A stretch of DNA of 64,000 bases from Deferribacteres bacterium (GTDB lineage: Bacteria; Zhuqueibacterota; Zhuqueibacteria; Zhuqueibacterales; Geothermadaptataceae): the NCBI GenBank assembly GCA_020633655.1, contig JACKDF010000001.1, positions 186,001 to 250,000 on the forward strand, in the 5' to 3' direction. The notes under the pieces were generated by a model. The model worked only from the letters and a program-made list of their open reading frames with translations, searched no databases and was not told the DNA's origin. This document shows positions 25,947 through 34,709 of the stretch, in pieces (within the stretch, counting starts at the first letter, position 1; every line of letters begins with the position of its first letter). A program made the position numbers and the translations under genes.

Positions 25947-28196
25947 TCAGGAAATTCTCATCAGCACACTTTCCGGGGTGAATGGCGCAACAAAAGGCAC
26001 GTCCACATCCTGCCGGTACGCTTTCATCGCCTCGCGCAGAGCAAACCACGCACCGATGCCGTACATAAATGGCGGTTCGCCAATGGCTTTCGAATGAAAC
26101 AAGCCGGCCGGATGGTCGGCATTTTCGAGAATATGCACGCGCAAACTTTCCGGTGCGAAATAGATATCCGGTATTTTGTATGTGCTCAGTGTATTCGCCA
26201 GCAAGCGGCCTTGTTCGGAAAACACCACATCTTCCATCATCATCCAGCCAATGCCCTGCATCAATGCGCCCTCAATCTGCCCCAGATCTACCTTCGGTGA
26301 CAGACTGGAACCCAAATCGTGCACAATATCCACCGACTCGACTTTGTAGGTACCACGTATGCAATCGAGCCGTACGACGGTGGCGGCAACACCGTAAGCA
26401 TAGTAAGCGAAAGGATGGCCCTTTTCCTTGTTTTTATCAAAATGAATATTCGGCGTTGAATAATGCGCCTGGGCAGAGAGACTCACCCGCGCCCAATAGG
26501 CTTTGTCGGTGAGTTCCTGCCATTGCAGGGACTGCGGCATTTCGTCAACCCAAATTTTATCATCGTGAAAAGTAATCTTTGATCGCTCAACGTCAAGCAA
26601 ACGGGAGGCAAAACACTGCAGACGTTCCTGAATTTGCTCGCATGCCAGCCGAGTTGCGTGTCCGTTTAAATCGGAACCTGAGCTGGCTGCTGTTGGGGAG
26701 GTATTCGCCACACGGCCTGTGTTGGTGCTATCCACACGGATACGCCGCGCATCGATGCCCAACACCCGAGCTGCAACTTGTTGTAATTTCGAGTTAACCC
26801 CCTGCCCCATTTCAACGGCACCGGTGCTGATACTGACGCTGCCATCGTTGTAAACGTGCACCAATGCGCCTGCCTGATTTAACGCTGTATTGGTGAAGGA
26901 AATACCAAATGTCACCGGCATCATGGTGAAACCTTTTTTCACCAATGTATTATTTGCGTTAAACTCCCTTACATTTTGTTGCAGCTTTTTTATGTTAGAT
27001 TTTTCTGCCATTTCCTGCCAGCAGGATTTGATTCGGCATTCGTGCATAATTTGACCGTATGGCGTCGCATCACCATCCTGCCAGAGATTTTTTGCCTGAA
27101 TAACCTCTGGCGTGACACCCATTTTCTCCGCAGCAACAGCGATAGCTGACTCAATGACAAACATCGCCTGCGGGCCACCGAAACCACGAAAGGCTGTATT
27201 CGGCGGCAAGTTGGTACGGCAGCTTAATGCCGTCGCTTTTACGTTGGGGATGAAATAACTGTTCGTGCTGTGAAAAAGTGTACGCTCGAGAATCGCTGTG
27301 GAAAGGTCGGCTGCCGCACCGGCATTTTGGTAATAGATTGCTTCGTAGGCTAGAATTTTTCCGTCTTTCGTGAGACCGATTTTGAAGTCCGAACTGTAGG
27401 GATGCCGCTTGCCGGTCATGAGCATATCTTCATGGCGACGCAGAACGAGTTTTACCGGTTGCCCCACACGGTATGCAGCCAATGCCGCCATCGTTGCCCA
27501 TGCCGTAGCCTGGTCCTCTTTGCCACCAAATCCTCCGCCCAAGCGCAAAACATCCACTTCAATTTTATGCATGGGCAGGTCAAGCACACGCGCAACAATG
27601 CGCTGCACTGCCGTCGGTCCCTGGGTGCTGGAAATGAGTTTCAAGCCACCATCTTCTTTCAACACCGCCAGGCAGCCCTGGGTTTCCAGATACAAATGTT
27701 CCTGTCCGCCCGAAGCGGCTGTACCAGAGACCACAACATCGCATTTTCCCCATGCGGTATCAGTATCCCCACACGAAAACGTGCGTGCCGGCGCGATGAG
27801 CTGGCCCTTTTCCGCAGCGACGCGTGGATCGGTGATCACCGGTTTTTCCTCGTATTCGATATCGATTAATGCGACGGCTTCCCGAGCCTGTTCCGGCGTT
27901 TCTGCAACGACAATCGCGATGGGTTGGCTGATGAAGTGCACTTCGTGATCCGCCAGCAATTGCTCATCCTGAATTATCGAGCCAATTTGATTCTCGCCCG
28001 GTACATCTTTCGCCAGAACAATTTTTCGCACACCCGGATGTTTTTCAGCTTTTTCATGGTGTATTGACATTATCGCACCGTGGGCGATGGCGCTGCCTTT
28101 GACAGCCGCATGCAATGTATTATCCGGCGCGAGAAAGTCATCTACAAACCGGGATAGCCCACGCACATGCAAATTGGCATCATGGTTTTTCATCAC
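25947..28196 (-). CDS. xdhB: Xanthine dehydrogenase, molybdopterin-binding subunit
   Basis: The 749-residue molybdenum subunit, which oxidises hypoxanthine/xanthine at the Mo centre. Visible landmarks are 'RLGGGFGGKEDQA' (Mo-cofactor contact, ~220), 'NTAFRGFGGPQAMFVIE' (with the substrate-binding Arg), 'AVEMGQGVNSKLQQVAARVLG' and the C-terminal 'KAIGEPPFMYGIGAWFALREA', containing the catalytic Glu of the family. The length fits XdhB. The ATG overlaps the xdhA stop by four bases (ATGA), so the two are translationally coupled. Other members of this family oxidise aldehydes or nicotinate, so the substrate is a family-level inference. No XdhC maturation factor is in the window. Confidence 0.85.
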   Translation of the reverse strand: MMKNHDANLHVRGLSRFVDDFLAPDNTLHAAVKGSAIAHGAIMSIHHEKAEKHPGVRKIVLAKDVPGENQIGSIIQDEQLLADHEVHFISQPIAIVVAETPEQAREAVALIDIEYEEKPVITDPRVAAEKGQLIAPARTFSCGDTDTAWGKCDVVVSGTAASGGQEHLYLETQGCLAVLKEDGGLKLISSTQGPTAVQRIVARVLDLPMHKIEVDVLRLGGGFGGKEDQATAWATMAALAAYRVGQPVKLVLRRHEDMLMTGKRHPYSSDFKIGLTKDGKILAYEAIYYQNAGAAADLSTAILERTLFHSTNSYFIPNVKATALSCRTNLPPNTAFRGFGGPQAMFVIESAIAVAAEKMGVTPEVIQAKNLWQDGDATPYGQIMHECRIKSCWQEMAEKSNIKKLQQNVREFNANNTLVKKGFTMMPVTFGISFTNTALNQAGALVHVYNDGSVSISTGAVEMGQGVNSKLQQVAARVLGIDARRIRVDSTNTGRVANTSPTAASSGSDLNGHATRLACEQIQERLQCFASRLLDVERSKITFHDDKIWVDEMPQSLQWQELTDKAYWARVSLSAQAHYSTPNIHFDKNKEKGHPFAYYAYGVAATVVRLDCIRGTYKVESVDIVHDLGSSLSPKVDLGQIEGALMQGIGWMMMEDVVFSEQGRLLANTLSTYKIPDIYFAPESLRVHILENADHPAGLFHSKAIGEPPFMYGIGAWFALREAMKAYRQDVDVPFVAPFTPESVLMRIS

Positions 28197-29596
28197 GCCA
28201 CCTCCGTGCTAAGATACTGCGGGAATTTCGCGTGAAAGTGGGCAAAAAGCAATTGGCGTAGTAAAGTGCGTTTGTAATCGGCACTGCCGCGCACATCACT
28301 GATGGGACTGATTTCTGCAGCAGCGATGTCCATTGCCTGCCGGACGACCGTATCATTTATTGTGCTGCCTGTGAGAAACGCGTTGGTTTCCTGCAACAGA
28401 AAAGGCACAGGCGCAACTCCACCGGCAGAGAGCCGCGCCAATGTAATGGTGGAACTTTCATTGGCGATAAATGCAGCCGAATTGACACTGGCGATATCCA
28501 GGTGCGTACGGCGGGAGACTTTTTCAAAATGAAAAGCATAATCGCCCGGCGGCACAGGAAAACGGATGCTGACGATTTTTTCCTCTGGCTGCAAATCAAG
28601 TTGCTTGTACCCGAGATAAAAATCATGCAATGCCACAATCCTGCCTGTTCCATTCTTCTCCAGCTCTAATGATGCACCGAGCGCAAGCAAAATGATAGTA
28701 AAATCAGCAATTGGCGATGCATTGACGATATTTCCGGCAAGGGTCGCGCGCTCACGAATTGGTTTTGAGGCGATCAGCTTTGCAAATGGATCAAAGTCGG
28801 GAATGATATTTTGAATGATGGGACTTCGGCGCATGTCCTCCATTGTGGTGGCAGCAGCAATGATGCATGCGTCATTGTCAATTTTAATTTGGTGACTGCC
28901 AGGCGTCTCATCAACAAACTGCAAAGACGCCTCTCGCAGTGCATCAGCCTGTTGGACAAACAAATCTGTGCCGCCGCCCACTATTTTACCATTCCTGGCT
29001 TTCGGTGCGCGGTTGGTTAGCTGTGTTAAACGTGCAGGCATATCTGCAAAGTAGGCCGGCAATTGATTCGCTTTAATCAGTTGTTCGATTCGAATTCCCG
29101 GGCGTAAATCAATTTTATTTTTTATTTCGATAATAAACCGGTCGATGGCCCGCCGGATCGAGGCGTAACCAGTACACCGACAAATGTTTCCCGAAACGGT
29201 GGCAATGGCTTCTTCAAATTTTAAATCAGCATTGTTTAATAGGAAATCAGTGAGCGACACAATAAAGCCCGGAGTACAAAAACCACATTGACTGGCATGT
29301 TCAAAAATGAACGCATCCTGCAGAGCCGTATTTTCCGTCCCATTTAATCCTTCCAAAGTGACGATATGCTTGCCCTGCAGAGAGCCAATCGGTAACAAAC
29401 AGGAATTCACAGCCCGGTACGTTAGTTTTTCTCCATCCAGCTGACCAACGAGTACAGTACAGGCACCGCAGTCCCCTTCACGGCAACCTTCTTTTGTTCC
29501 GAACAACCGGTTATCGCGACGGACGAAATCCAGCAACACGGTACCAGGGTGCTGGTCGGTTTCGATTTTCTGTTGATTTAAGAGGAAGGTGAGCAT
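28193..29596 (-). CDS. xdhA: Xanthine dehydrogenase, [2Fe-2S]/FAD subunit
   Basis: A 467-residue subunit that carries electrons from the Mo centre to NAD+. The N-terminal ferredoxin-like cluster ligands are in 'GCREGDCGACTV' (Cys38, 43, 46). The second cluster domain has 'QCGFCTPGF' (~103-106) and 'GNICRCTGY' (~138-140). The FAD domain follows with 'KIVGGGTDLFVQ' and 'LAGNIVNASPIAD', and a CO-dehydrogenase-flavoprotein C-terminal domain ends the protein. The [2Fe-2S]-FAD fusion is the classic bacterial XdhA layout. GGGAGA lies upstream of the ATG. About 210 bases of AT-rich, non-coding sequence separate it from the toxin gene. Confidence 0.87.
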   Translation of the reverse strand: MLTFLLNQQKIETDQHPGTVLLDFVRRDNRLFGTKEGCREGDCGACTVLVGQLDGEKLTYRAVNSCLLPIGSLQGKHIVTLEGLNGTENTALQDAFIFEHASQCGFCTPGFIVSLTDFLLNNADLKFEEAIATVSGNICRCTGYASIRRAIDRFIIEIKNKIDLRPGIRIEQLIKANQLPAYFADMPARLTQLTNRAPKARNGKIVGGGTDLFVQQADALREASLQFVDETPGSHQIKIDNDACIIAAATTMEDMRRSPIIQNIIPDFDPFAKLIASKPIRERATLAGNIVNASPIADFTIILLALGASLELEKNGTGRIVALHDFYLGYKQLDLQPEEKIVSIRFPVPPGDYAFHFEKVSRRTHLDIASVNSAAFIANESSTITLARLSAGGVAPVPFLLQETNAFLTGSTINDTVVRQAMDIAAAEISPISDVRGSADYKRTLLRQLLFAHFHAKFPQYLSTEVA

Positions 29597-29806
29597 TGGC
29601 CGGTTCTCCCGAATATGAGGGTCTAGAGGACGTTAATGCCATAAGAAACAAAACTCGGGGGAAAGATTCAATATCCAATAATCAAATATCAAATCGAATG
29701 TTCAATAAACAAAATTGCTGATTCGCTCTAAACATTTGAAAAATTCAGACATGAGACAAACTTGAAAATTCAACATAGAGTGGTGATTATGTAAATTGTC
29801 CAATAA

Positions 29807-30196
29807 TCACCAAGTAACAGGGATATGTCCCCAATCATGAATCTGCCTGTCTTTTGAAACGAGTGTAGTGTGATGGAAAAGACATGTCGCGGCAATAATA
29901 CGGTCGGCAGGGTCTTTATGAAAAGCACCGGGAAGACGTGTTGCGAGAATGGCAATTTCAGGCTCTAATGGTAGCGGCTTGACGCCAGGATATTTCAAAG
30001 CCAGTCGAATCCATTCTTCAATGTCGACACTCAAATGCAATCGATCCTTGGCAACCAGCATCGCAATTTCCCAACAGGAGATAGCACTTACGCCTAAGGT
30101 ATTTTCATTTTCGATTCTCTCTAAACCTTTTGGGGTAAATTCTTCTATGTTATCATTTACCCAAAAGAGCCACGCGTGTGTATCCAAAACGATCAT
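29807..30196 (-). CDS. vapC: PIN-domain toxin, VapC family
   Basis: A 129-residue PIN-domain ribonuclease. Acidic residues expected at the Mg2+ site are present: Asp5 in 'MIVLDTHAWLFW', Glu in 'AISCWEIAML' (~43) and Asp residues in 'HKDPADRIIAAT' (~95-99). The length fits VapC. Its ATG overlaps the antitoxin stop by four bases, a typical toxin-antitoxin arrangement. RNA target unknown. Confidence 0.88.
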   Translation of the reverse strand: MIVLDTHAWLFWVNDNIEEFTPKGLERIENENTLGVSAISCWEIAMLVAKDRLHLSVDIEEWIRLALKYPGVKPLPLEPEIAILATRLPGAFHKDPADRIIAATCLFHHTTLVSKDRQIHDWGHIPVTW

Positions 30197-30420
30197 TTAT
30201 TGGCATCCCACTCAACATCGATCGGTGAGATCACATCGCCAATGAAGGTCGCCTTACTTTTCAAAGGTTTCTCATAGTTTTTAGGTTTGTTCTCGAACGG
30301 GACAAGTTTAGCTAATGGTTTGCCATGCTTTGTGATAACAAGCACTTCATTGGTTTGAGCCACTTCATCAATTAACGCCAGACATTGTGCTTTAAATTTT
30401 GCGGCAGCTATAGTTTGCAT
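30193..30420 (-). CDS. Phd/YefM-type antitoxin
   Basis: A 75-residue partner of the downstream PIN toxin. The N-terminal Phd/YefM DNA-binding fold is visible as 'MQTIAAAKFKAQCLALIDEVAQTNEVLVITKHGKPLAKLVP', and the charged C-terminal tail would bind the toxin. I start at 30420 because AAGGAAA precedes it; upstream in-frame codons give a non-conserved leader. The pair is expected to autoregulate; no clear operator palindrome stood out upstream. Confidence 0.85.
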   Translation of the reverse strand: MQTIAAAKFKAQCLALIDEVAQTNEVLVITKHGKPLAKLVPFENKPKNYEKPLKSKATFIGDVISPIDVEWDANK

Positions 30421-30568
30421 TTTGATTTCCTTGAAAAAGTAGTCATATTTTTTTGACCAGAACAAAACTACAATCGAGCCAAATTATAATCAAGAAAATT
30501 TTTCTGCTGTATTCCTCGGCAAAACAAACTTGAAAATTGATGACTGTGTGTTGATTATTGGTTATTGA

Positions 30569-31477
30569 TCACCCACCAACCATCGCTTCCACTCCATGTG
30601 CTGCAAACATGCTAATAATCGCCTTTTGTCTGCTTTTTTCCGGTTCTGCCATGATCCCCGGATCGAAGTGTTCTCCCAGTTTTTCGTATTTTTTCAGCAT
30701 GATATTGTGGTAGGGCAGCAAATTCACGCGCTTCTTTTCACCTGCGAGACTGGCGACAAATTGCGCTGTCGCTTCGATGTTTTCATCATCGTCGTTGACG
30801 CCTTTGATAAGCGGAATACGAATATTGATGCTGGCACCCGTGGCGGCAAGGACTTTCAGATTTTCAAGAATGCGCTCATTGCCGATGTTTGTCCACCTTT
30901 TATGGCGCTCGGAATCCATCATTTTGAGATCGTATAAAAAATGATCCGTGCGCCTGGCCACATCGAGTAAAATCTCGGTTTTAGCAAATCCTGTCGTATC
31001 AACTGTACGGTGTATTCCCCGCTCACCACAAGCGTCCAGCAAGCTGATGAGAAATTCAGAATGCATTAACGGCTCCCCCCCGGAAAAAGTCACACCACCG
31101 CCGGACTGATCGAAAAAGATACGCTCTTTTTCCACTATCGCAACAATCTCTTCCACCGTGGCGATTCGTCCGGACATTTCCGTCGCTTTTGTTGGGCAAA
31201 CATCGGCGCAGATGCCACACAGTTTGCAAAGCGCGGGATCGGTGACGATGCCTTTTGGTGTCAACTCGCAGGCATTTTCCGGACAGGCTTCCACACAGGT
31301 ATTGCAACCAATGCACTTGTCGGCGCTGTACAACTTTTGCACTTTTGGTGAAATACTTTCCGGATTGTGGCACCAGGCACAATCCAGGTAGCATCCTTTA
31401 AGAAATATGGTGACGCGAATCCCCGGGCCATCATTGATGGCATAGCGTTTTACGTCAAATATTAGTCCTGAATTCAT
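30569..31477 (-). CDS. Glycyl-radical enzyme activase (radical SAM)
   Basis: A 302-residue radical-SAM enzyme that installs the glycyl radical on the neighbouring GRE. The radical-SAM cluster motif is 'KGCYLDCAWCHNPES' (CX3CX2C, ~28-36). An inserted ferredoxin-like domain has two four-Cys sets, 'CIGCNTCVEACP' and 'CKLCGICADVCP', as in activases of the HypD/CutC type rather than the short PflA type. 'VTFSGGEPLMH' and 'DLKMMDSERHKRWT' are further landmarks. I start at 31477 because longer starts run into the repeat element at 31506-31730. No good Shine-Dalgarno is visible. It is on the same strand as the GRE gene, 260 bases downstream. Confidence 0.88.
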   Translation of the reverse strand: MNSGLIFDVKRYAINDGPGIRVTIFLKGCYLDCAWCHNPESISPKVQKLYSADKCIGCNTCVEACPENACELTPKGIVTDPALCKLCGICADVCPTKATEMSGRIATVEEIVAIVEKERIFFDQSGGGVTFSGGEPLMHSEFLISLLDACGERGIHRTVDTTGFAKTEILLDVARRTDHFLYDLKMMDSERHKRWTNIGNERILENLKVLAATGASINIRIPLIKGVNDDDENIEATAQFVASLAGEKKRVNLLPYHNIMLKKYEKLGEHFDPGIMAEPEKSRQKAIISMFAAHGVEAMVGG

Positions 31478-31505
31478 ATTTTGATTTTTAAATTTAAAAT
31501 GAATC

Positions 31506-31730
31506 AGGTGCGACGCGTTTCCAGTCCGTACAAGGTCGGTCATGCATTAAACCCACCCCTGATATGCGAAAAACGCTGCGCTTTTTCGCGTATCGTCCCC
31601 TCCAGGGAGGGGAATTTGGAGTTACATAAGCTTAAATCCCCTCCTTGGAGGGGACGGACCGATGCGAACGGCAAAGCCGGTGAGCAGCGGTCAGGGGTGG
31701 GTTTGTACGTGACGAGAATACGTCGCACCT
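31506..31730. repeat. 225-bp nested inverted-repeat element between GRE and activase genes
   Basis: Terminal arms AGGTGCGACG (31506-31515) and CGTCGCACCT (31721-31730) match perfectly. Inside them are a second pair, AAACCCACCCCTGA (31549-31562) with TCAGGGGTGGGTTT (31691-31704), a GCGAAAAA/TTTTTCGC stem and a GTCCCCTCCA/TGGAGGGGAC stem. There is no coding capacity. It looks like a MITE or composite palindromic repeat inserted between two co-oriented, functionally linked genes. It could attenuate or separately control activase expression. Confidence 0.7.
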
Positions 31731-31737
31731 TTATAAA

Positions 31738-34200
31738 TCAAAACGCCTCATTCTGCGTGCGTTCGATAACTTCCTGCTGCAGGTCAGCGTTCATATCATT
31801 GAAATAATCACTGTACCCTGCCATGCGCACCAGCAGATCTTTATAATCATCCGGGCATTGCTGTGCGGCGAGCAAAGTCGCCGTATCCACGATATTGAAT
31901 TGAATGTGATGCCCGCCAAGAGTGAAATAGCTGCGAATCAAATGGCCGAGCTTTTTGATATCCTCGTCGCGCTTCAACAGGCTGGGGAGAAAGCGTTGGT
32001 TGAGCAATGTTCCACCGGATTTTATATGATCCAGCTTCGTCAGCGATTTAACTACAGCTGAAGGCCCGTGTGTGTCAGCACCGTGACTGGGCGACGTCCC
32101 GTCGGAAATCGACTTGCCAGCCAGACGGCCATTTGGTGTCGCGCCCATCACTTTGCCAAAATAAACATGGCATGTGGTAGATAGCATGTTCAAATGATAC
32201 TTGCCGCCGTCTTTGATATTCGGTTTGCCATCGATGGCGGCGAGCAGGTCGTTGTACACGCCAACTGCAATATCGTCAGCCGCATCGTTGTCATTGCCGA
32301 AAAACGGCGTTTTGTTCATGATCGTCTGGCGCAGAAATTCTTCGCCTTCGAAGTTTTTTGCCACTGCACCCAAAAGACGATCCATTGTGACACGCCCTTC
32401 TGTAAACACGTGCTTTTTCAGTGCGCTCAGGCTGTCGGTCACTGTCCCCAGTCCGCAGCACTGAATATAGCTGGTGTTGTAGCGGGGCCCGCCATCGTAG
32501 TAGTCCCTGCCCTTGCTGATGCAGTCTTCGATCACAACAGATAGAAACGGGGCCGGGGCGTATTTGGCAAACATTCGGTCGATGTAATTGCTGACACGAA
32601 TTTTCTGATCGATGACGAAATTGAGCTGTTTGAGAAAAGCATCGTACAGTTCATCGTACGATTTGAACTCCCGCGGATCGCCGGTTTCAATGCCAGCGAC
32701 TTTACCGGTGACCGGATCGATACCGTTGTTCAAAGTGATTTCGAGAATTTTCGGTACATTAAGGTAGCCAGTCAATAGATAAGCCTCTTTGCCGAACGCG
32801 CCCACTTCAATACAGCCACTGCAGCCGCCTTCGCGGGCGTCCTGTAAACTCTTGCCCTGACGAATCATTTCCATCACATAAACATCGGCGTTGAAGACGG
32901 AAGGATAGCCATGTCCCTGGCGAATGACGTGCGCTGCGGCGTGCAGAAAACGGTCCGGCGTCTTCGCACTGATGTGCACCGAATTGCCTGGCTGCAAGAC
33001 ATGCAGTTCTTCAATGACATTGAGGATGAGATAGGACACCTCGCTGGTACCGTCAGAGCCGTCCGGCCGCAATCCACCGATGTTGATATTGGTGAAATCG
33101 TTGTAGGTGCCGCTTTCCCGCGCGGTGATACCCACTTTCGGCGGCGCCGGGTGGTTGTTGACTTTGATCCAGAAACAGGAGAGCAGCTCCTTGGCTTCCT
33201 CGCGGGTGAGCGTGCCGGAAGCGAGTTCTTTTTCGTAAAATGGCTGCAAGTGCTGGTCGAAGTGACCGGGATTCATCGCATCCCAGCCGTTGAGTTCGGT
33301 GATAGTGCCAAGATGCACAAACCAATACATCTGGATGGCTTCCCAAAATGTCCGCGGCGCGTGTGCCGGTACCCAACGGCAGACTTCCGCAATTTTTAAC
33401 AGCTCGGCTTTACGCTGCGAATTGCTTTCTTTCATCGCCATTTCTTCGGCCAGATCAGCATGACGCTCGGCAAAAACGATGGCTGCGTCACAGGAAATGG
33501 CCATGGCTTTCCACTGCTCGGCTTTGTCAGTGGCTTCCGGGTCGTTGAGATAATCCAGTTTGGCGATGTTTTCTTCGATTTCCCGTTTCAAATCGAGCAT
33601 GCCTTTCTGGTAAATTTTGCCGTCGAGAGCAGTGTGACCGGGCGCCCGTTGTTCCATGAATTCGGTAAACAGACCGGCTTCATAAGCGCGCTTCCATTCC
33701 TCGGGCACGTGGTTGAAGATGCGCTCCCGCTGGGTTTTGCCCTGCCAGTAGGGAATTACCTCGCGTTCGTAGGTGTCGATATCTTCCTGCGTCGTCGTGT
33801 AACGCTGCATATCACGGGTGTTGAGCACATGAAAATCCTCGACACTGTGACAGGTGAGTTCCGGAAAGGTGGGAACGGCTTTCGGTTTCGGTCCGCGCTC
33901 ACCAACGATGAGCTCGCCATCGCCCAGGTAAAGCGTTTTTTTCTCGCAGTGGTCGAAAAAATTCATCGCGCGCAAAACTGGGATGCTGTACTTGCCGTAA
34001 TTTTCTTTGTAAAAGGCCGTCTCGTGCAGTGCACGCTCAATGGAAATCGTTGGCTCGGTATCGACGCTCAATTTGCGCAGACGCTGAATTCGCGGATTCA
34101 TGCCAGGGCCGATTTTATCTTCCAGTGGTTTGTAAAAATTGCCTTCGGCCACCGCCGGCCGCTCCGGCACCGGATTGCTGATTTTTATTTGTTCAAACAT
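31738..34200 (-). CDS. hypD: Glycyl-radical enzyme, probably trans-4-hydroxy-L-proline dehydratase (HypD-like)
   Basis: An 820-residue glycyl-radical enzyme. The catalytic Cys/Glu pair is in 'GGCSGCIEVGAFGKE' (Cys463, Glu465), the GCxE signature of eliminase-type GREs. The radical Gly795 is in 'VRMAGYSDYF'. From memory, segments such as 'EFMEQRAPGHT', 'LTGYLNVPKILEITLNNG', 'HIKSGGTLLNQRF' and 'GGHHIQFNIVD' strongly resemble clostridial HypD, which dehydrates hydroxyproline to pyrroline-5-carboxylate. A glycerol/diol or choline-lyase paralogue is less likely. No pyrroline-5-carboxylate reductase is nearby. The start at 34200 follows AAAGGAAC. The radical implies at least transient anoxic life. 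Confidence 0.8.
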   Translation of the reverse strand: MFEQIKISNPVPERPAVAEGNFYKPLEDKIGPGMNPRIQRLRKLSVDTEPTISIERALHETAFYKENYGKYSIPVLRAMNFFDHCEKKTLYLGDGELIVGERGPKPKAVPTFPELTCHSVEDFHVLNTRDMQRYTTTQEDIDTYEREVIPYWQGKTQRERIFNHVPEEWKRAYEAGLFTEFMEQRAPGHTALDGKIYQKGMLDLKREIEENIAKLDYLNDPEATDKAEQWKAMAISCDAAIVFAERHADLAEEMAMKESNSQRKAELLKIAEVCRWVPAHAPRTFWEAIQMYWFVHLGTITELNGWDAMNPGHFDQHLQPFYEKELASGTLTREEAKELLSCFWIKVNNHPAPPKVGITARESGTYNDFTNINIGGLRPDGSDGTSEVSYLILNVIEELHVLQPGNSVHISAKTPDRFLHAAAHVIRQGHGYPSVFNADVYVMEMIRQGKSLQDAREGGCSGCIEVGAFGKEAYLLTGYLNVPKILEITLNNGIDPVTGKVAGIETGDPREFKSYDELYDAFLKQLNFVIDQKIRVSNYIDRMFAKYAPAPFLSVVIEDCISKGRDYYDGGPRYNTSYIQCCGLGTVTDSLSALKKHVFTEGRVTMDRLLGAVAKNFEGEEFLRQTIMNKTPFFGNDNDAADDIAVGVYNDLLAAIDGKPNIKDGGKYHLNMLSTTCHVYFGKVMGATPNGRLAGKSISDGTSPSHGADTHGPSAVVKSLTKLDHIKSGGTLLNQRFLPSLLKRDEDIKKLGHLIRSYFTLGGHHIQFNIVDTATLLAAQQCPDDYKDLLVRMAGYSDYFNDMNADLQQEVIERTQNEAF

Positions 34201-34220
34201 GATTGTTCCTTTTTTGTGGG

Positions 34221-34306
34221 ACACGGATTTTGCAGATTTGACGGATCAGAACGGGATTCTTTTAATATTGACCCGTCCTAATCCGTCACATCCGTTTCAT
34301 CCGTGT
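34221..34306. repeat. Imperfect inverted repeat upstream of the glycyl-radical enzyme
   Basis: ACACGGAT..TTGACGGAT..ACGGG (from 34221) is mirrored by CCCGT..ATCCGTC..ATCCGTGT (to 34306). Repeats built on ATCCGTG/CACGGAT are common intergenic elements. It lies just upstream of the GRE ribosome site and may be transcribed in its leader. From 34307 to 34670 I see no gene or other clear structure, only AT-rich sequence. Confidence 0.6.
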
Positions 34307-34670
34307 ACTCATTTTTCTATTAACTATTGGTTGATTGTCGTTGGTTCATCGCATTTTTGCAAATAACCGTTAGCGACATATAAATAATTTCGACTGCTTT
34401 CAAAGGAAACGAAATAGTGAATGAATCGAATGAGATGAAGGGAAAAACAGGAAGATTACATGTAAAACATGAGGCACTGGAACAGGCAGCGGTAGGATTT
34501 ACGAATTATTTTCAGGATGGTAAAAGTGGTCATTATTTTTTTCTCCAGATTGGCAAAAAGATAAAAAGGAATGAATTGAAAAGCAAGTAAACTGATGTGG
34601 TGGAATAAATTTTCTGTAAAATAATTGGGCGAGATGAGCCACGAGGAGAGTCCGTTAGTCAGTGTTTAAA

Positions 34671-34703
34671 ACCCATGCGAAGGCTGCGAGCCTTCGCATG
34701 GGT
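34671..34703 (-). terminator. Terminator of the secreted FN3 protein gene
   Basis: A perfect 15-bp stem (ACCCATGCGAAGGCT and complement) with a 3-base loop. On the minus strand it is followed by TTTTAAA and lies directly after the stop of the gene at 34710. Confidence 0.75.
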
Positions 34704-34709
34704 AAAAAT

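Noticed and set aside
29640..29806. AT-rich sequence with repeated CAATAATCA/ATTATTGG words near the toxin gene, considered as an att site or mobile-element end
   Set aside because: The words are short, degenerate and low-complexity, and no integrase or matching direct repeat is present.
33460..34281. Open frame of 273 codons on the + strand
   Set aside because: It is antisense to the highly conserved glycyl-radical enzyme and has no motif or ribosome site.
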